DNA of 64,000 nucleotides from UBA4742 sp963734965 (GTDB lineage Bacteria; Actinomycetota; Acidimicrobiia; Acidimicrobiales; Acidimicrobilacustridaceae), in the NCBI GenBank assembly GCA_963734965.1, contig CAVTJK010000003.1:806001-870000 (forward strand). The letters are read 5' to 3'. Of this stretch, positions 41,543-50,483 are shown piece after piece. The notes below the pieces were generated by a model, which made no database searches, was not told where the DNA came from, and worked only from the letters and a program-made list of their open reading frames with translations. Numbering within the stretch: the stretch's first letter is position 1; each line of letters starts with the position of its first letter. Position numbers and translations under genes: made by a program.

Positions 41543-42946
41543 ATGGCCACAACCGAGATCGACCTCGACCTGGGTCGCTACAAGCTGGGTTGGAGCGATG
41601 CCGAGGACTACGTCTTCAAGCCCAAGCGGGGCTTGACCGAGGACATCATCCAGGAGATGTCCTGGATGAAGGGCGAGCCGAACTGGATGCGGGACTACCG
41701 GCTCAAGTCCTACGAGCACTTCCTCCGCCGCCCGATGCCCAACTTCGGCGGCGACATGTCCGAGATCTTCTTCGACGACATCTACTACTACATCAAGCCG
41801 ACCGACCATCAGGTCGACGCGTGGGACGAGCTGCCCGACTCGGTCAAGCAGACCTACGAGAAGCTCGGCATCCCCGAGGCCGAGCGCAAGTACCTGGCCG
41901 GGGTGACCGCCCAGTACGAGTCCGAGGTCGTGTACCACCGCAACCGCGACGACCTCGAAGCCCAGGGCGTCATCTTCACCGACATGGACACGGCCCTGCG
42001 TGAGCACCCCGAGATCGTCCGCGCCTACTTCGGCACGGTGATCCCCAAGAACGACAACAAGTTCGCCGCCCTCAACTCGTCGGTCTGGTCCGGTGGCTCG
42101 TTCATCTACGTGCCTCCCGGCGTCAACGTCGAGATGCCGCTGCAGGCCTACTTCCGCATCAACGCCGAGAACATGGGCCAGTTCGAGCGCACGCTGATCA
42201 TCGCCGACGAGGGCAGTCAGGTGCACTACATCGAGGGCTGCTCGGCTCCGGTCTACACGACCGACTCGCTGCACTCGGCCGTGGTCGAGATCATCGTCAA
42301 GCCCAGCGCCCGCGTGACCTACACGACCATCCAGAACTGGTCGAACAACGTGTTCAACCTGGTCACCAAGCGCGCCCGGGTCGAGGCCGAAGGCCACATG
42401 GAGTGGATCGACGGCAACATCGGCAGCCGCCTGACCATGAAGTACCCCGCGGTGTACATGGTCGGGCCCAAGGCGTCGGGTGAGGTGCTCTCGGTCGCCT
42501 ACGCCGGCCCCGGCCAGCACCAGGACGCCGGCGCCAAGATGGTGCACGCCGCCCCCGAGACCACGTCGAAGATCGTGTCCAAGTCCATCTCCAAGGACGG
42601 CGGTCGCACGAGCTACCGCGGCCTGGTGCGGGTCGAGGACGATGCCTACGGCTGCAAGAGCCACGTGCAGTGCGACGCGCTGATCCTCGACGACAAGAGC
42701 GTCTCCGACACCTTCCCCTCCATGGAGGTCGGCGCCCGCGACGCCATCGTCGGCCACGAGGCCACCGTGTCCAAGGTGGCCGACGAGCAGCTCTTCTACC
42801 TCATGAGCCGCGGGCTCTCCGAGGAGCAGGCCATGGGGATGGTCGTCAACGGCTTCATCGAGCCGGTGACCCGCACCCTGCCCATGGAGTACGCGGTCGA
42901 GTGGAGCCGCCTCATCGAGCTCCAGATGGAAGGCTCGGTCGGCTGA
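41543..42946 (+). CDS. sufB: Fe-S cluster assembly scaffold SufB
   Basis: 467-residue SufB, the scaffold subunit of SufBCD on which Fe-S clusters are built. ATG 41543 follows AAGAGGAG. Conserved blocks: YKLGWSDAEDYVFKPKRGL, HRNRDDLEAQGVIFTDMD, NSSVWSGGSFIYVPPGV, EGCSAPVYTTDSLHSAVVEI, QNWSNNVFNLVTKRA, DGNIGSRLTMKYPAVYMVG, GRTSYRGLVRVEDDAYGCKS, HEATVSKVADEQLFYLMSRG. The Cys in EGCSAP is the conserved scaffold Cys. Length is normal. First gene of the dispersed SUF locus. Confidence 0.95.
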   Translation: MATTEIDLDLGRYKLGWSDAEDYVFKPKRGLTEDIIQEMSWMKGEPNWMRDYRLKSYEHFLRRPMPNFGGDMSEIFFDDIYYYIKPTDHQVDAWDELPDSVKQTYEKLGIPEAERKYLAGVTAQYESEVVYHRNRDDLEAQGVIFTDMDTALREHPEIVRAYFGTVIPKNDNKFAALNSSVWSGGSFIYVPPGVNVEMPLQAYFRINAENMGQFERTLIIADEGSQVHYIEGCSAPVYTTDSLHSAVVEIIVKPSARVTYTTIQNWSNNVFNLVTKRARVEAEGHMEWIDGNIGSRLTMKYPAVYMVGPKASGEVLSVAYAGPGQHQDAGAKMVHAAPETTSKIVSKSISKDGGRTSYRGLVRVEDDAYGCKSHVQCDALILDDKSVSDTFPSMEVGARDAIVGHEATVSKVADEQLFYLMSRGLSEEQAMGMVVNGFIEPVTRTLPMEYAVEWSRLIELQMEGSVG

Positions 42947-43303
42947 GTGCCGATGCGAGAGGAGTGCAAGCACTTCGAGAGCCGCACCTACGACGACGGC
43001 GAGACCGTACGCAAGTGCAACCTCGATCTGGCCCCCGAGGCGCCGTGGCGCTGCCCTGACGACTGCCCTCGTTTCGAGCGCCGTTTGGCCGACGTCAACT
43101 GGAACCACGGCAGCCTCGTCGAACCGGCCATCGAGGACGAGCCCACCGGCGAGGGCATCGCCGAGCTGCTCGACGAGGCCGAGGACATCGTCAACGCCGT
43201 GGGCCCGGACGTCCTCGCCGACGTCGAGGCCGAGCAGGGCCGCACGTCGGGCTCGGGCGGGGCCGCCGCCCGGTTCAAGGGCTGGTTCCGCCGCAAGGGC
43301 TGA
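42947..43303 (+). CDS. Small Cys4 protein encoded directly after sufB
   Basis: 118 residues from GTG 42947 (adjacent to the sufB stop) or 116 from ATG 42953. Four Cys are confined to the first 40 residues, C7-x16-C24-x11-C36-x3-C40 in the 118-residue form, in MREECKHFESRTYDDGE, VRKCNLDLAPEAPWRCPDDC. The rest is an acidic helical region and a basic C-terminal GWFRRKG. I do not recognise the family. The spacing would suit zinc or an Fe-S cluster, and the position suggests co-translation with SufB. Confidence 0.7.
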   Translation: MPMREECKHFESRTYDDGETVRKCNLDLAPEAPWRCPDDCPRFERRLADVNWNHGSLVEPAIEDEPTGEGIAELLDEAEDIVNAVGPDVLADVEAEQGRTSGSGGAAARFKGWFRRKG

Positions 43304-43315
43304 ACGGCCGGTCGC

Positions 43316-44947
43316 TCAGCCCGTCGAGCCGCCCCCGGATGGCGGCTCGGGTTCGGCCGCTCCCTTGAGGCCCCATCGTTCGAGCTCCACGAGCAGGGCC
43401 GCATCGTCAGACGCACCTGCGGTGGCCGGGGCGGTCACGACGCGATCGGCGAGGATGTCGTCGAGATCGGAACCTGGCCCGGCTTCATGCAGCCGTGAGG
43501 GCCAGCTCTGGCAGTACAGCCACCCGTAGAGCGCGACCACCGCGACCGCGAACAGCAGCGTGAGGCCGGTGAGCGAGAGGTAGGGGGGCGTCCACTGCGG
43601 TTTCGCGAAGATCCACCACTGCCCGTCGGCCCCGGCGCTGTAGCGACGCAGGATCTGGGCGAACGACGCCAACTGGACGAACACCAGGATGGCCAGACCC
43701 ATCACCTGGGCCCGCCTGGGCCAGGTCAGGCCCCGCGCGTCCAGCTGCTCGCCGATGGCCAACGCCGCGACCAGCAGGAGTCCCGCCGCGAATCCCACCT
43801 CGTAGCGCCCCTGGAAGTAGCCGAGCCGGACGGTGCCGATGGCGACCGGCACCAGGAACACGGCGGCGGCGATCGCCGCCGTCACGGCGGCCAGGCGGCG
43901 CGGCCCGAAGAAGCAGGCGGCGATCACCAGGAAGGCGACCATGGCCTCGACCAGCGTGTACACCGGGAAGGGCAGGTAGGACTCGCCCCAGCCGAGGACG
44001 CCGACGATCTGCTGCAGGGAGGTCGGTACCTGGTGCACGGCGCCCCAGAAGCTCCCCGAGCTCGTCGAGCCGGTCGCCGCCCACGCCGCGCCGCCTCCCG
44101 ACAGGAAGGAGACCAAGGCGCTCACCCCGATCGCGCCGAGGCCGACCCACATCGCTCGGCGTCTCGCCAGCTCGCGGATCCGGCTCCACGGGGTCAGGGC
44201 CACCAGCGCGAGGATCACCAGGAGGGCCCAGTAGAGCGAATCTCGGCGCAGGAGCAACAGCACGCACACAGGACCGGCGAAGCGAGCCACAGACGATGGT
44301 CCGTTGACCGGCTCGCCACGCGCCAAGAGGATGCCTCCGGTCCAGGCCGCGAGGGTGGCGGCGATGGCCAGGCCGCTCGGGTTCACGGAGCCCCCGAAGA
44401 AGTAGGCCGTCGGCACCAGAGCGACGCCGAGGGCCAGGAGCAGCGGGGCCGGACTGATCACCTTGGCCAAGGTGTCGACGGCGAGGGCCATCAACAGCGC
44501 GACGAACGCGGCCGAGACGAACCTCATGAGGTACAGCGACCACTGGCCTGACGCGACGAGCGTCGGCCATCCGACCAGCGCGTAGTAGTACGGCGGGTAC
44601 GAGGACGTCCGGGAATACACGCTGACATCGGGGCCGCGGAAGCTCGGCAGTCCGCAGGCGGCGGACGACTGTGCCCTGCCGACCCAGCACGGCCAGAACG
44701 ACAAGAGGTTCCCCACGTCGAACACGTGCGGCGCCACGTAGGAAGGTGCGCCAGTGATCGAGTCGGCCTGGCCTCGGCCCTGTCCGTGCACGACCCCGTA
44801 GCTGGCCGCCATGTGCTCGTTCTCGTCGGCCGGCCCGAACATCGGAACGGCGAGCGACCACAGGACCAGTACCGCCAGGAAGAGCAGGAACGTGACGAGG
44901 AACCGCTGGCGCGCTGATGAGCGGGCCTCCCGCCAGTTCCGAAACAC
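43316..44947 (-). CDS. DUF2142-like polytopic membrane protein
   Basis: 543 residues from GTG 44947; a longer upstream frame exists but is the shadow of sufD. Twelve or so membrane helices, for example FLVTFLLFLAVLVLWSLAVP, FVSAAFVALLMALAVDTLA, LLLALGVALVPTAYFFGGSV and LTGLTLLFAVAVVALYGWLY. The first extracytoplasmic loop has FGPADENEHMAASYGVVHGQ, with acidic residues as in DUF2142/GT-C-like glycosyltransferases. The C-terminal 60 residues are soluble. Its role is probably cell-envelope glycan. It splits the SUF locus on the opposite strand. Confidence 0.7.
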   Translation of the reverse strand: MFRNWREARSSARQRFLVTFLLFLAVLVLWSLAVPMFGPADENEHMAASYGVVHGQGRGQADSITGAPSYVAPHVFDVGNLLSFWPCWVGRAQSSAACGLPSFRGPDVSVYSRTSSYPPYYYALVGWPTLVASGQWSLYLMRFVSAAFVALLMALAVDTLAKVISPAPLLLALGVALVPTAYFFGGSVNPSGLAIAATLAAWTGGILLARGEPVNGPSSVARFAGPVCVLLLLRRDSLYWALLVILALVALTPWSRIRELARRRAMWVGLGAIGVSALVSFLSGGGAAWAATGSTSSGSFWGAVHQVPTSLQQIVGVLGWGESYLPFPVYTLVEAMVAFLVIAACFFGPRRLAAVTAAIAAAVFLVPVAIGTVRLGYFQGRYEVGFAAGLLLVAALAIGEQLDARGLTWPRRAQVMGLAILVFVQLASFAQILRRYSAGADGQWWIFAKPQWTPPYLSLTGLTLLFAVAVVALYGWLYCQSWPSRLHEAGPGSDLDDILADRVVTAPATAGASDDAALLVELERWGLKGAAEPEPPSGGGSTG

Positions 44948-45015
44948 GGGGCGGGAACCTAGTGGACCAATTGGGCCGGGCGGTGTCGGGTGCCGACCCC
45001 CGCCTTGAATTACTC

Positions 45016-45035
45016 CTACGTGGGTAGTGTATTTT
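45016..45035 (+). promoter_or_regulatory. sufD promoter with CTA-N6-TAG palindrome
   Basis: CTACGTGGGTAG at 45016-45027, followed by TATTTT at 45030 as a likely -10; transcription would start only a few bases before ATG 45047. The 16-bp stretch CTCCTACGTGGGTAGT equals, with one change, the inverted sequence of the sufB site. Confidence 0.65.
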
Positions 45036-45046
45036 CTGACCCCGCC

Positions 45047-46321
45047 ATGCCGACGACCTCCGCGAGCTTCGTTCCTGCTGTCGCCCGGGCCCTGCCGGGG
45101 CCGGAGTGGCTGCGCGCCCGGCGCCAGGCGGCGGCGGAACTGGCGGCCCAGCTGGATCTGCCCACCAGCGAGGAGGAGATCTGGCGCTACAGCCGAGTCG
45201 ACGACCTCGAGCTCGACGACTTCGCGCCGGCCGACGACGACGACCAACCGGACCTGCCGGCGGGCGCGGTCACCGTGGTCGACGGCGTCAACGACCGGGC
45301 CGGAGCCGTCATCGTCCGCAACGGGCGGGTGGTGCACCTCGAGCTGGCGGCGCACTGGCGCGACCAGGGGGTGACGCTCGGTCCGGCCGTCGACGACAGC
45401 ACGCTGGGCTCGGTCGCCGACCGAGGTGGCGAACCGACGACCGAGTTCTTCGAGAACCTCAACGATGCCTTCAGCCGCGAGCCCGTGGTGCTCCATGTGC
45501 CGCGTGGCGTGACCGTCGACCGACCGTTCGTCATCGTCGACTGGAACGACCTCGAGGGCGCCGCCAGCTTCCCTCGATTGGTCGTGAGCATCGGCCCCGA
45601 CGCCGAGGCGACCGTGCTCGACCACCACGGCGGCGACGACGTGAGCGCGCTGGTGGTGCCGGTGATCGAGCTCGACGTGGCCCAGGCCGGACGGCTCCGG
45701 TACCTCAACGTGCAGGAGCGGGGAACCGGCTCGTGGCAGATCGCCGCGCAGCTGTCGCGGGTCGAACGGGACGCCACGCTCTACGCGGCGCAGGCCGCCC
45801 TCGGCGGCTGCTACGCCCGCACGCGCGCCGATTGCCGCCTCGTGGGTCGCGGTGCCACCGGCAACCTGGCCGCCGTCTACTTCGGCGAGGGCGACCAGAC
45901 CCTCGACTTCCGGACGTTCCAGGACCACGCCGCGCCCGACACCACCTCGAACCTGTTGTTCAAGGGTGCTGTCGACGGTGACTCACGATCGGTGTACACG
46001 GGCCTGATCCGGGTGCGACCCGAGGGACGCGGCACCAACGCCATCCAGACCAATCGCACCATCAAGCTGAGCGACCACGCGTGGGCCGAGTCGGTGCCCA
46101 ACCTCGAGATCGAGAACAACGACGTCCACTGCGCCCACGCCTCGGCCGTCGGGCCGATCGACGAGGAGCAGCGCTTCTACCTCGAGAGCCGGGGCGTACC
46201 GCCCGAGGTGGCCGAACGGCTGATCGTGGCTGGGTTCTTCGACGAGGTGCTCGATCAGCTTCCGGTGGCCGAAGCGGTCGGTGCGCTGCGCACCCGCATC
46301 GCCGAGCGGCTCGAGTCATGA
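45047..46321 (+). CDS. sufD: Fe-S cluster assembly protein SufD
   Basis: 424-residue SufD, partner of SufB and SufC. ATG 45047: MPTTSASFVPAVARALPGPE, then EEEIWRYSRVDDLELDDFAP typical of SufD. Beta-helix blocks: VVLHVPRGVTVDRPFVIVDW, QERGTGSWQIAAQLSRVERD, DFRTFQDHAAPDTTSNLLFK, SVYTGLIRVRPEGRGTNAIQ, and the C-terminal VPNLEIENNDVHCAHASAVG, with the conserved His, IDEEQRFYLESRGVP. ATGA overlap with the Rieske gene. Confidence 0.93.
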   Translation: MPTTSASFVPAVARALPGPEWLRARRQAAAELAAQLDLPTSEEEIWRYSRVDDLELDDFAPADDDDQPDLPAGAVTVVDGVNDRAGAVIVRNGRVVHLELAAHWRDQGVTLGPAVDDSTLGSVADRGGEPTTEFFENLNDAFSREPVVLHVPRGVTVDRPFVIVDWNDLEGAASFPRLVVSIGPDAEATVLDHHGGDDVSALVVPVIELDVAQAGRLRYLNVQERGTGSWQIAAQLSRVERDATLYAAQAALGGCYARTRADCRLVGRGATGNLAAVYFGEGDQTLDFRTFQDHAAPDTTSNLLFKGAVDGDSRSVYTGLIRVRPEGRGTNAIQTNRTIKLSDHAWAESVPNLEIENNDVHCAHASAVGPIDEEQRFYLESRGVPPEVAERLIVAGFFDEVLDQLPVAEAVGALRTRIAERLES

Positions 46322-46632
46322 CCGAGGAACGGATCTGCTCGATCCACGACGTCGACCCGGGTCAGGCCAAGCGGTTCGACATCGGTCGGCTCAAGATCGC
46401 CGTCGTGCGCATAGGCGACGACTGGTACGCCATCGGGGACACGTGCACGCACCAGAAGATCAGCTTGTCCGAGGGCGAGGTGCACGAGGACATCCGCTCG
46501 ATCGAGTGCTGGAAGCACGGCAGCAGCTTCTCGCTCGAGACCGGCGAGCCCAACTCGCTGCCGGCGACCAAGGCCGAGCCGACCTACGTCCTGCGGATCG
46601 ACGGCGAGGACGTCCTGGTGGTGCTGCCATGA
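46318..46632 (+). CDS. Rieske [2Fe-2S] ferredoxin of the SUF operon
   Basis: 104-residue soluble Rieske-type protein. Cluster ligands CTHQKISLSEG (Cys-x-His) and CWKHGSSF (Cys-x2-His). The start overlaps the sufD stop and its stop overlaps the sufC start, so it is a fixed operon member. Such small Rieske proteins in actinobacterial suf operons probably give electrons for assembly or are early clients; that role is inference. Confidence 0.9.
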   Translation: MTEERICSIHDVDPGQAKRFDIGRLKIAVVRIGDDWYAIGDTCTHQKISLSEGEVHEDIRSIECWKHGSSFSLETGEPNSLPATKAEPTYVLRIDGEDVLVVLP

Positions 46633-47417
46633 GCGAGCTGCGCGTCGAAGGGCTGCGGGCCTCGGTCGCCGGCCGCGAGATCCTGACCGGGATCGACCTG
46701 GTCGTGCGCAGCGGCGAGGTCCACGCCGTCATGGGCCCGAACGGGTCGGGCAAGTCGACGCTCTCGCACGTGATCATGGGTCGACCCGGCTATGAGGTGA
46801 CAGGTGGCTCGGTGACCCTCGACGGCATCGACGTCCTGGCCCTCGAGCCCTGGCAGCGAGCGCAGTCCGGGCTCTTCCTGGCCATGCAGTACCCGACCGA
46901 GGTGCCGGGCGTGAGCCTCGAGGCCATCCTCACCGCCGCGGCCGAGGCGGCCGGTCGTGACGCCGGGGCGATCCGCACCCGCATGGAGATCGAGGCCGAG
47001 CGCATCGGCTTCGAGCCGCAGTTCCTGGCCCGTCCCCTCAACGTCGATCTGTCCGGCGGCGAGAAGAAGCGCAACGAGACCCTGCAGCTCGCCGTGCTCG
47101 AACCCCGCTTCGCCATCCTCGACGAGCTCGACTCGGGGCTCGATGTCGACGCCCTGCGGGCCTGCAGCCGGCGCATCGAGGCGCTGACCCACGACTCGTC
47201 CCTCGGCGTGCTGGCCATCACCCACTACAGCCGGCTCCTCAAGGAGCTCAAGCCCGATGTCGTGCACATCCTGGCGAGGGGCCGTATTCAGGCCACCGGC
47301 GGACCCGAGCTGGCGGCCCAGCTCGAAGAGACGGGGTATGCCGAGTGGGGCGCCGACGAGATCGCCGCCGGCCGCGGCGATCCGTTGGCCGATCCGTTCG
47401 CCGATCCGCTCGCCTGA
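46629..47417 (+). CDS. sufC: Fe-S cluster assembly ATPase SufC (copy 1)
   Basis: 262-residue ABC-type ATPase driving SufBCD. Walker A GPNGSGKSTLSHVIMG, FLAMQYPTEVPGVSLEAIL (Q-loop), signature LSGGEKKRNETLQLAVL, Walker B with FAILDELDSGLDVDA, and LAITHYSRLLKEL. Note DELDSG; SufC usually has DE(T/I)DSG. The tail repeats DPLADPFADPLA. It overlaps the Rieske gene (ATGA). Confidence 0.92.
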   Translation: MSELRVEGLRASVAGREILTGIDLVVRSGEVHAVMGPNGSGKSTLSHVIMGRPGYEVTGGSVTLDGIDVLALEPWQRAQSGLFLAMQYPTEVPGVSLEAILTAAAEAAGRDAGAIRTRMEIEAERIGFEPQFLARPLNVDLSGGEKKRNETLQLAVLEPRFAILDELDSGLDVDALRACSRRIEALTHDSSLGVLAITHYSRLLKELKPDVVHILARGRIQATGGPELAAQLEETGYAEWGADEIAAGRGDPLADPFADPLA

Positions 47418-48464
47418 GTGGACATCGTCAGCAGCGAACCGCTTCGTCACAACGCGTTCAACGCGGTGACGACGTCGATCGACAAGTGCGAGACGGCGGA
47501 CGGCCACGTGCTCGTGCGCAAGCGCCTCGGTCGTCACAAGCCCGACGCCCCGGACCACTGGCTGGCCTCGGACGACCCGACGCACTGGAACTGGTGGCGC
47601 CGCGAAGCGGACGCCTACACCAGCACCGCCCTGCGTGAGTCGCTCGAGGGGACCGGGCTCGAGATCCCGCCCGCCATCGTCGAGGCCGATGACGGCGGCG
47701 AGGAAGGTGTCACGTTGTGGATCGACTTCGTGGGGGGCACGCCGGGCACGGCCTTCGACCTCCGGGATCACGAGGCCTTGGCGCGCGGCCTCGGTAGGTG
47801 GCAGGCCGGTCCGCCCCTCGATGCACCGTGGCTGTCGCGTGGATTCATCCGCGCCTACTCGGAGTCGAAGCCGGCGCCCTACGAACTGGTCGATGACGAC
47901 CGACCGTGGTCCGAGCCCATCATCCGCGACTGCTGGTCCACGTCGTTGCGGGCCGGCTGGGCCCGGCTCCTGGCCCACCGCGAGCGCCTGCTCGACGTCC
48001 TCGAGCGCCTGCCCCGAGCTCGATGCCACCTCGACGTCTGGGCCGGGAACGCCACCCGCCGGCCCGACGGCACCGTCGCCTTGTTCGACTGGTCGTTCTG
48101 CGGCGATGGCGCGCTCGGCGAGGACATCGGCAACCAGGTCCCCGACGGGGTCTTCGACCTGTTCTGGCCGGCCGAGCGGCTGGGTGAGCTCGAGACCGCG
48201 GTGTTCACGGCCTATCTCGACGGCCTGCGGATGGCGGGTTGGGACGGCGATCACCGGGTGGTGCGCCTGGGGATGGTGGCGTCGTGTGTGAAGTACGCCT
48301 GGCTGCTGCCCACGATGCTGGCCGAGGCCCACTCACCGGTCGCGACCGCCTATTGGCGTGAGGTCTCACCGACGCTGAAGTACACGGCCCGGGGGACCGG
48401 GATGGCCCGCCTGGTCAACTGGTGCGACGAGGCGCTGGTGCTGGCCGATCGCCTGGGCTACTGA
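47418..48464 (+). CDS. Aminoglycoside-phosphotransferase-like kinase
   Basis: 348 residues from GTG 47418, adjoining the sufC stop. Protein-kinase-like fold of the APH family: CHLDVWAGNATRRPDGT (catalytic HxDxxxxN) followed by VALFDWSFCGDGALGEDIGN (metal-binding D). The N-lobe is less clear (DGHVLVRKRLG). Probably phosphorylates a small molecule; there is no evidence for antibiotic resistance. The tight spacing suggests transcription with the SUF genes. Confidence 0.75.
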   Translation: MDIVSSEPLRHNAFNAVTTSIDKCETADGHVLVRKRLGRHKPDAPDHWLASDDPTHWNWWRREADAYTSTALRESLEGTGLEIPPAIVEADDGGEEGVTLWIDFVGGTPGTAFDLRDHEALARGLGRWQAGPPLDAPWLSRGFIRAYSESKPAPYELVDDDRPWSEPIIRDCWSTSLRAGWARLLAHRERLLDVLERLPRARCHLDVWAGNATRRPDGTVALFDWSFCGDGALGEDIGNQVPDGVFDLFWPAERLGELETAVFTAYLDGLRMAGWDGDHRVVRLGMVASCVKYAWLLPTMLAEAHSPVATAYWREVSPTLKYTARGTGMARLVNWCDEALVLADRLGY

Positions 48465-48471
48465 TAGGTGC

Positions 48472-49647
48472 GTGCGCTTCTTCAGCTTCCACCTCATGCC
48501 GTATCCGGGCCTACCCGAGGACTACGACGGTCCGGCCTGGGTGACCTGTCCGAACGAGCTGTTCGACCCGGCGGTCGGCCAGGACGTCTACAACCGCTAC
48601 ATCGACGAGCTGGTCTACGCCGAGGAGCTCGGCTTCGACGGCGTGTGCGTCAACGAGCACCATCAGAACGCGTACGGGATCATGCCGTCGCCCAACCTGA
48701 TCGCATCGGCATTGGCCCGCGAGACCAGCCGCGTCAAGATCGCCGTCGTCGGCAACGCCCTCCCGCTCTATGACCCGCCGACCCGTGTCGCGGAGGAGTT
48801 CGCCATGATCGACAACCTGTCGCGCGGCCGGCTCATCGCCGGCTTCGTGGTCGGGGGCGGCCCCGAGTACTACTCGTTCTCGATCAATCCGGCCCACGCC
48901 CGCGAGCGCTTCGCCGAGGCCCACGACATCATCATGAAGGCGTGGACCGAGCCTGGCCCTCAGGAGTACATCGGCAAGCACTACAAGCTGCGCTTCCTGA
49001 ACACGTGGCCCCGCCCCGTGCAGCAGCCCCACCCCGAGATCTGGATCCCCGGCGCCGGCTCGCTCGAGACGATGGAGTTCGTCGCCGCCCACCGCTACGC
49101 CTACATGGGCATCCCGTACTTCCACCGCTCGGTGTTCGAGCGCACCTTCGGCATGTTCCGCGACGCCTGCGAGCGGGAGGGCTACACGGCCGACCCGCTG
49201 CAGTCGGGCTGGCTCACCCCGATCTACGTGGCCGAGACCGACGAGCAGGCCCGGGCCGAGTACGAATCCCACTTCTGGTACTGGGTGCGCAAGCTGCTGC
49301 CGGGCATCACCATCACCCCGCCGGGGTACACGTCGCTGCGCTCACTCGAGAGCCAGATGAAGGGCGCCGGCACCTTCGCCGTGAACCTCCAGACGTGGGA
49401 CGAGGTCGTCGAAGGCCGTTACGCCATCGTCGGGTCCCCCGAGACGGTGTACGCCCAGCTCGAGGACTGCCTCACCAGCTTCGGCACCGGCAACCTGCTC
49501 GGGCTCTTCCAACTCGGCACGCTGCCGGCGGCCGAGACGCAGCGCAACCTCGAGCTGTTCTCGAGCGAGGTGATGCCCCGGTTGCGCGAGCGGTTCCCCG
49601 AGGGCCACCCCGTGCTCGAGTCGCTCTCGACCGAGGGCGTCGCCTGA
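48472..49647 (+). CDS. LLM-class flavin-dependent monooxygenase-like protein
   Basis: 391 residues from GTG 48472. Bacterial-luciferase-like: MRFFSFHLMPYPGLPEDYDG, EELGFDGVCVNEHHQNAYGI (the NEHH motif), VVGNALPLYDPPTRVAEEFA, LSRGRLIAGFVVGGGPEYYS, HPEIWIPGAGSLETMEFVA. This is nearer to the FMN-dependent alkanal monooxygenase branch than to the F420 branch. It overlaps the following hydrolase by one base (TGATG), and the pair may act on one substrate. Confidence 0.8.
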   Translation: MRFFSFHLMPYPGLPEDYDGPAWVTCPNELFDPAVGQDVYNRYIDELVYAEELGFDGVCVNEHHQNAYGIMPSPNLIASALARETSRVKIAVVGNALPLYDPPTRVAEEFAMIDNLSRGRLIAGFVVGGGPEYYSFSINPAHARERFAEAHDIIMKAWTEPGPQEYIGKHYKLRFLNTWPRPVQQPHPEIWIPGAGSLETMEFVAAHRYAYMGIPYFHRSVFERTFGMFRDACEREGYTADPLQSGWLTPIYVAETDEQARAEYESHFWYWVRKLLPGITITPPGYTSLRSLESQMKGAGTFAVNLQTWDEVVEGRYAIVGSPETVYAQLEDCLTSFGTGNLLGLFQLGTLPAAETQRNLELFSSEVMPRLRERFPEGHPVLESLSTEGVA

Positions 49648-50471
49648 TGGGCCAGATCTCGACCGACCTCGTCTCGACCCGGCTGGGCCAGATCCAGGTG
49701 CGCCGCGGCGGACCCGGCGGATCGGTGCCGACCGTCGTCTACCTCCATTCGGCCACCGGCGAGGGCGACGGCCTGGCCGTGCTCGACGCGCTGGCTGAGG
49801 TGGTCGACGTGGTGGCCCCGATGTTCCCCGGCTTCGGCGAGTCCGAGGGCATCGAGCAGATCGACGACATGGACGACGCCGTGTTCCACCTGCTCGATCT
49901 GTGGGAGGTGCTCGGCCTCGACGCTCCCGCCGTCGTCGGGGTGTCGCTCGGCGGGTGGATGGCCGTCGAACTGGCCACCCGCTATCCCGAGCGGGTCGGC
50001 CGCCTCGTGCTCGTCAACCCGGTCGGCCTCTACCTGCCCGGGGCCGAGATCAAGGACATCTTCGGGCGATCGCCCGGCGAGATGGCCGAGGACCTGTTCT
50101 ACGACCAGACCCTGCCCATCCCCCAGATGATGCACATGATGGACGAGCTCTCCAACGACACCACGCGCTCGGCCGAGATCCCCTTCGAGATGGTGCGGCC
50201 GGTGTTCCAGACCATGGCGGCGACGGCCCGGCTGGGCTGGGATCCCTACCTGCACGATCCCAAGCTGGCCAAGCGGCTGTGGCGCGTGAGCATGCCGACC
50301 CTCGTCATCCGGGGCCGCCACGACACCCTCGTGCCCGCCGCCCACGCCGAGTACTACGCCGCCCACATCGACGGCGCCCGCCTGGTCGAGATGGACGGAG
50401 TGGCCCACCTGGCGCCGCTCGAGCAACCTGACCAGGTGGCGAAGCTGGTGACCGACTTCGCGTCAACCTGA
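49647..50471 (+). CDS. Alpha/beta hydrolase
   Basis: 274 residues, ATG 49647 in TGATG with the LLM gene. VVYLHSATGEGDG (oxyanion region), VVGVSLGGWMAVELATRYPE with nucleophile Ser, IRGRHDTLVPAAH with Asp, GVAHLAPLEQPD with His. A meta-cleavage-product-hydrolase-like layout. With the LLM oxygenase it could form a two-step ring- or chain-cleaving module (inference). Confidence 0.82.
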   Translation: MGQISTDLVSTRLGQIQVRRGGPGGSVPTVVYLHSATGEGDGLAVLDALAEVVDVVAPMFPGFGESEGIEQIDDMDDAVFHLLDLWEVLGLDAPAVVGVSLGGWMAVELATRYPERVGRLVLVNPVGLYLPGAEIKDIFGRSPGEMAEDLFYDQTLPIPQMMHMMDELSNDTTRSAEIPFEMVRPVFQTMAATARLGWDPYLHDPKLAKRLWRVSMPTLVIRGRHDTLVPAAHAEYYAAHIDGARLVEMDGVAHLAPLEQPDQVAKLVTDFAST

Positions 50472-50483
50472 GGAGGCCCACCC

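Noticed and set aside
44948..45928. Upstream extension of the DUF2142 frame to 870 codons
   Set aside because: The added part is the antisense of sufD; membrane-protein character begins only at 44947.
47418..48464. Aminoglycoside resistance gene
   Set aside because: Only the general APH kinase fold is visible; context is Fe-S assembly and small-molecule metabolism, with no mobile element.
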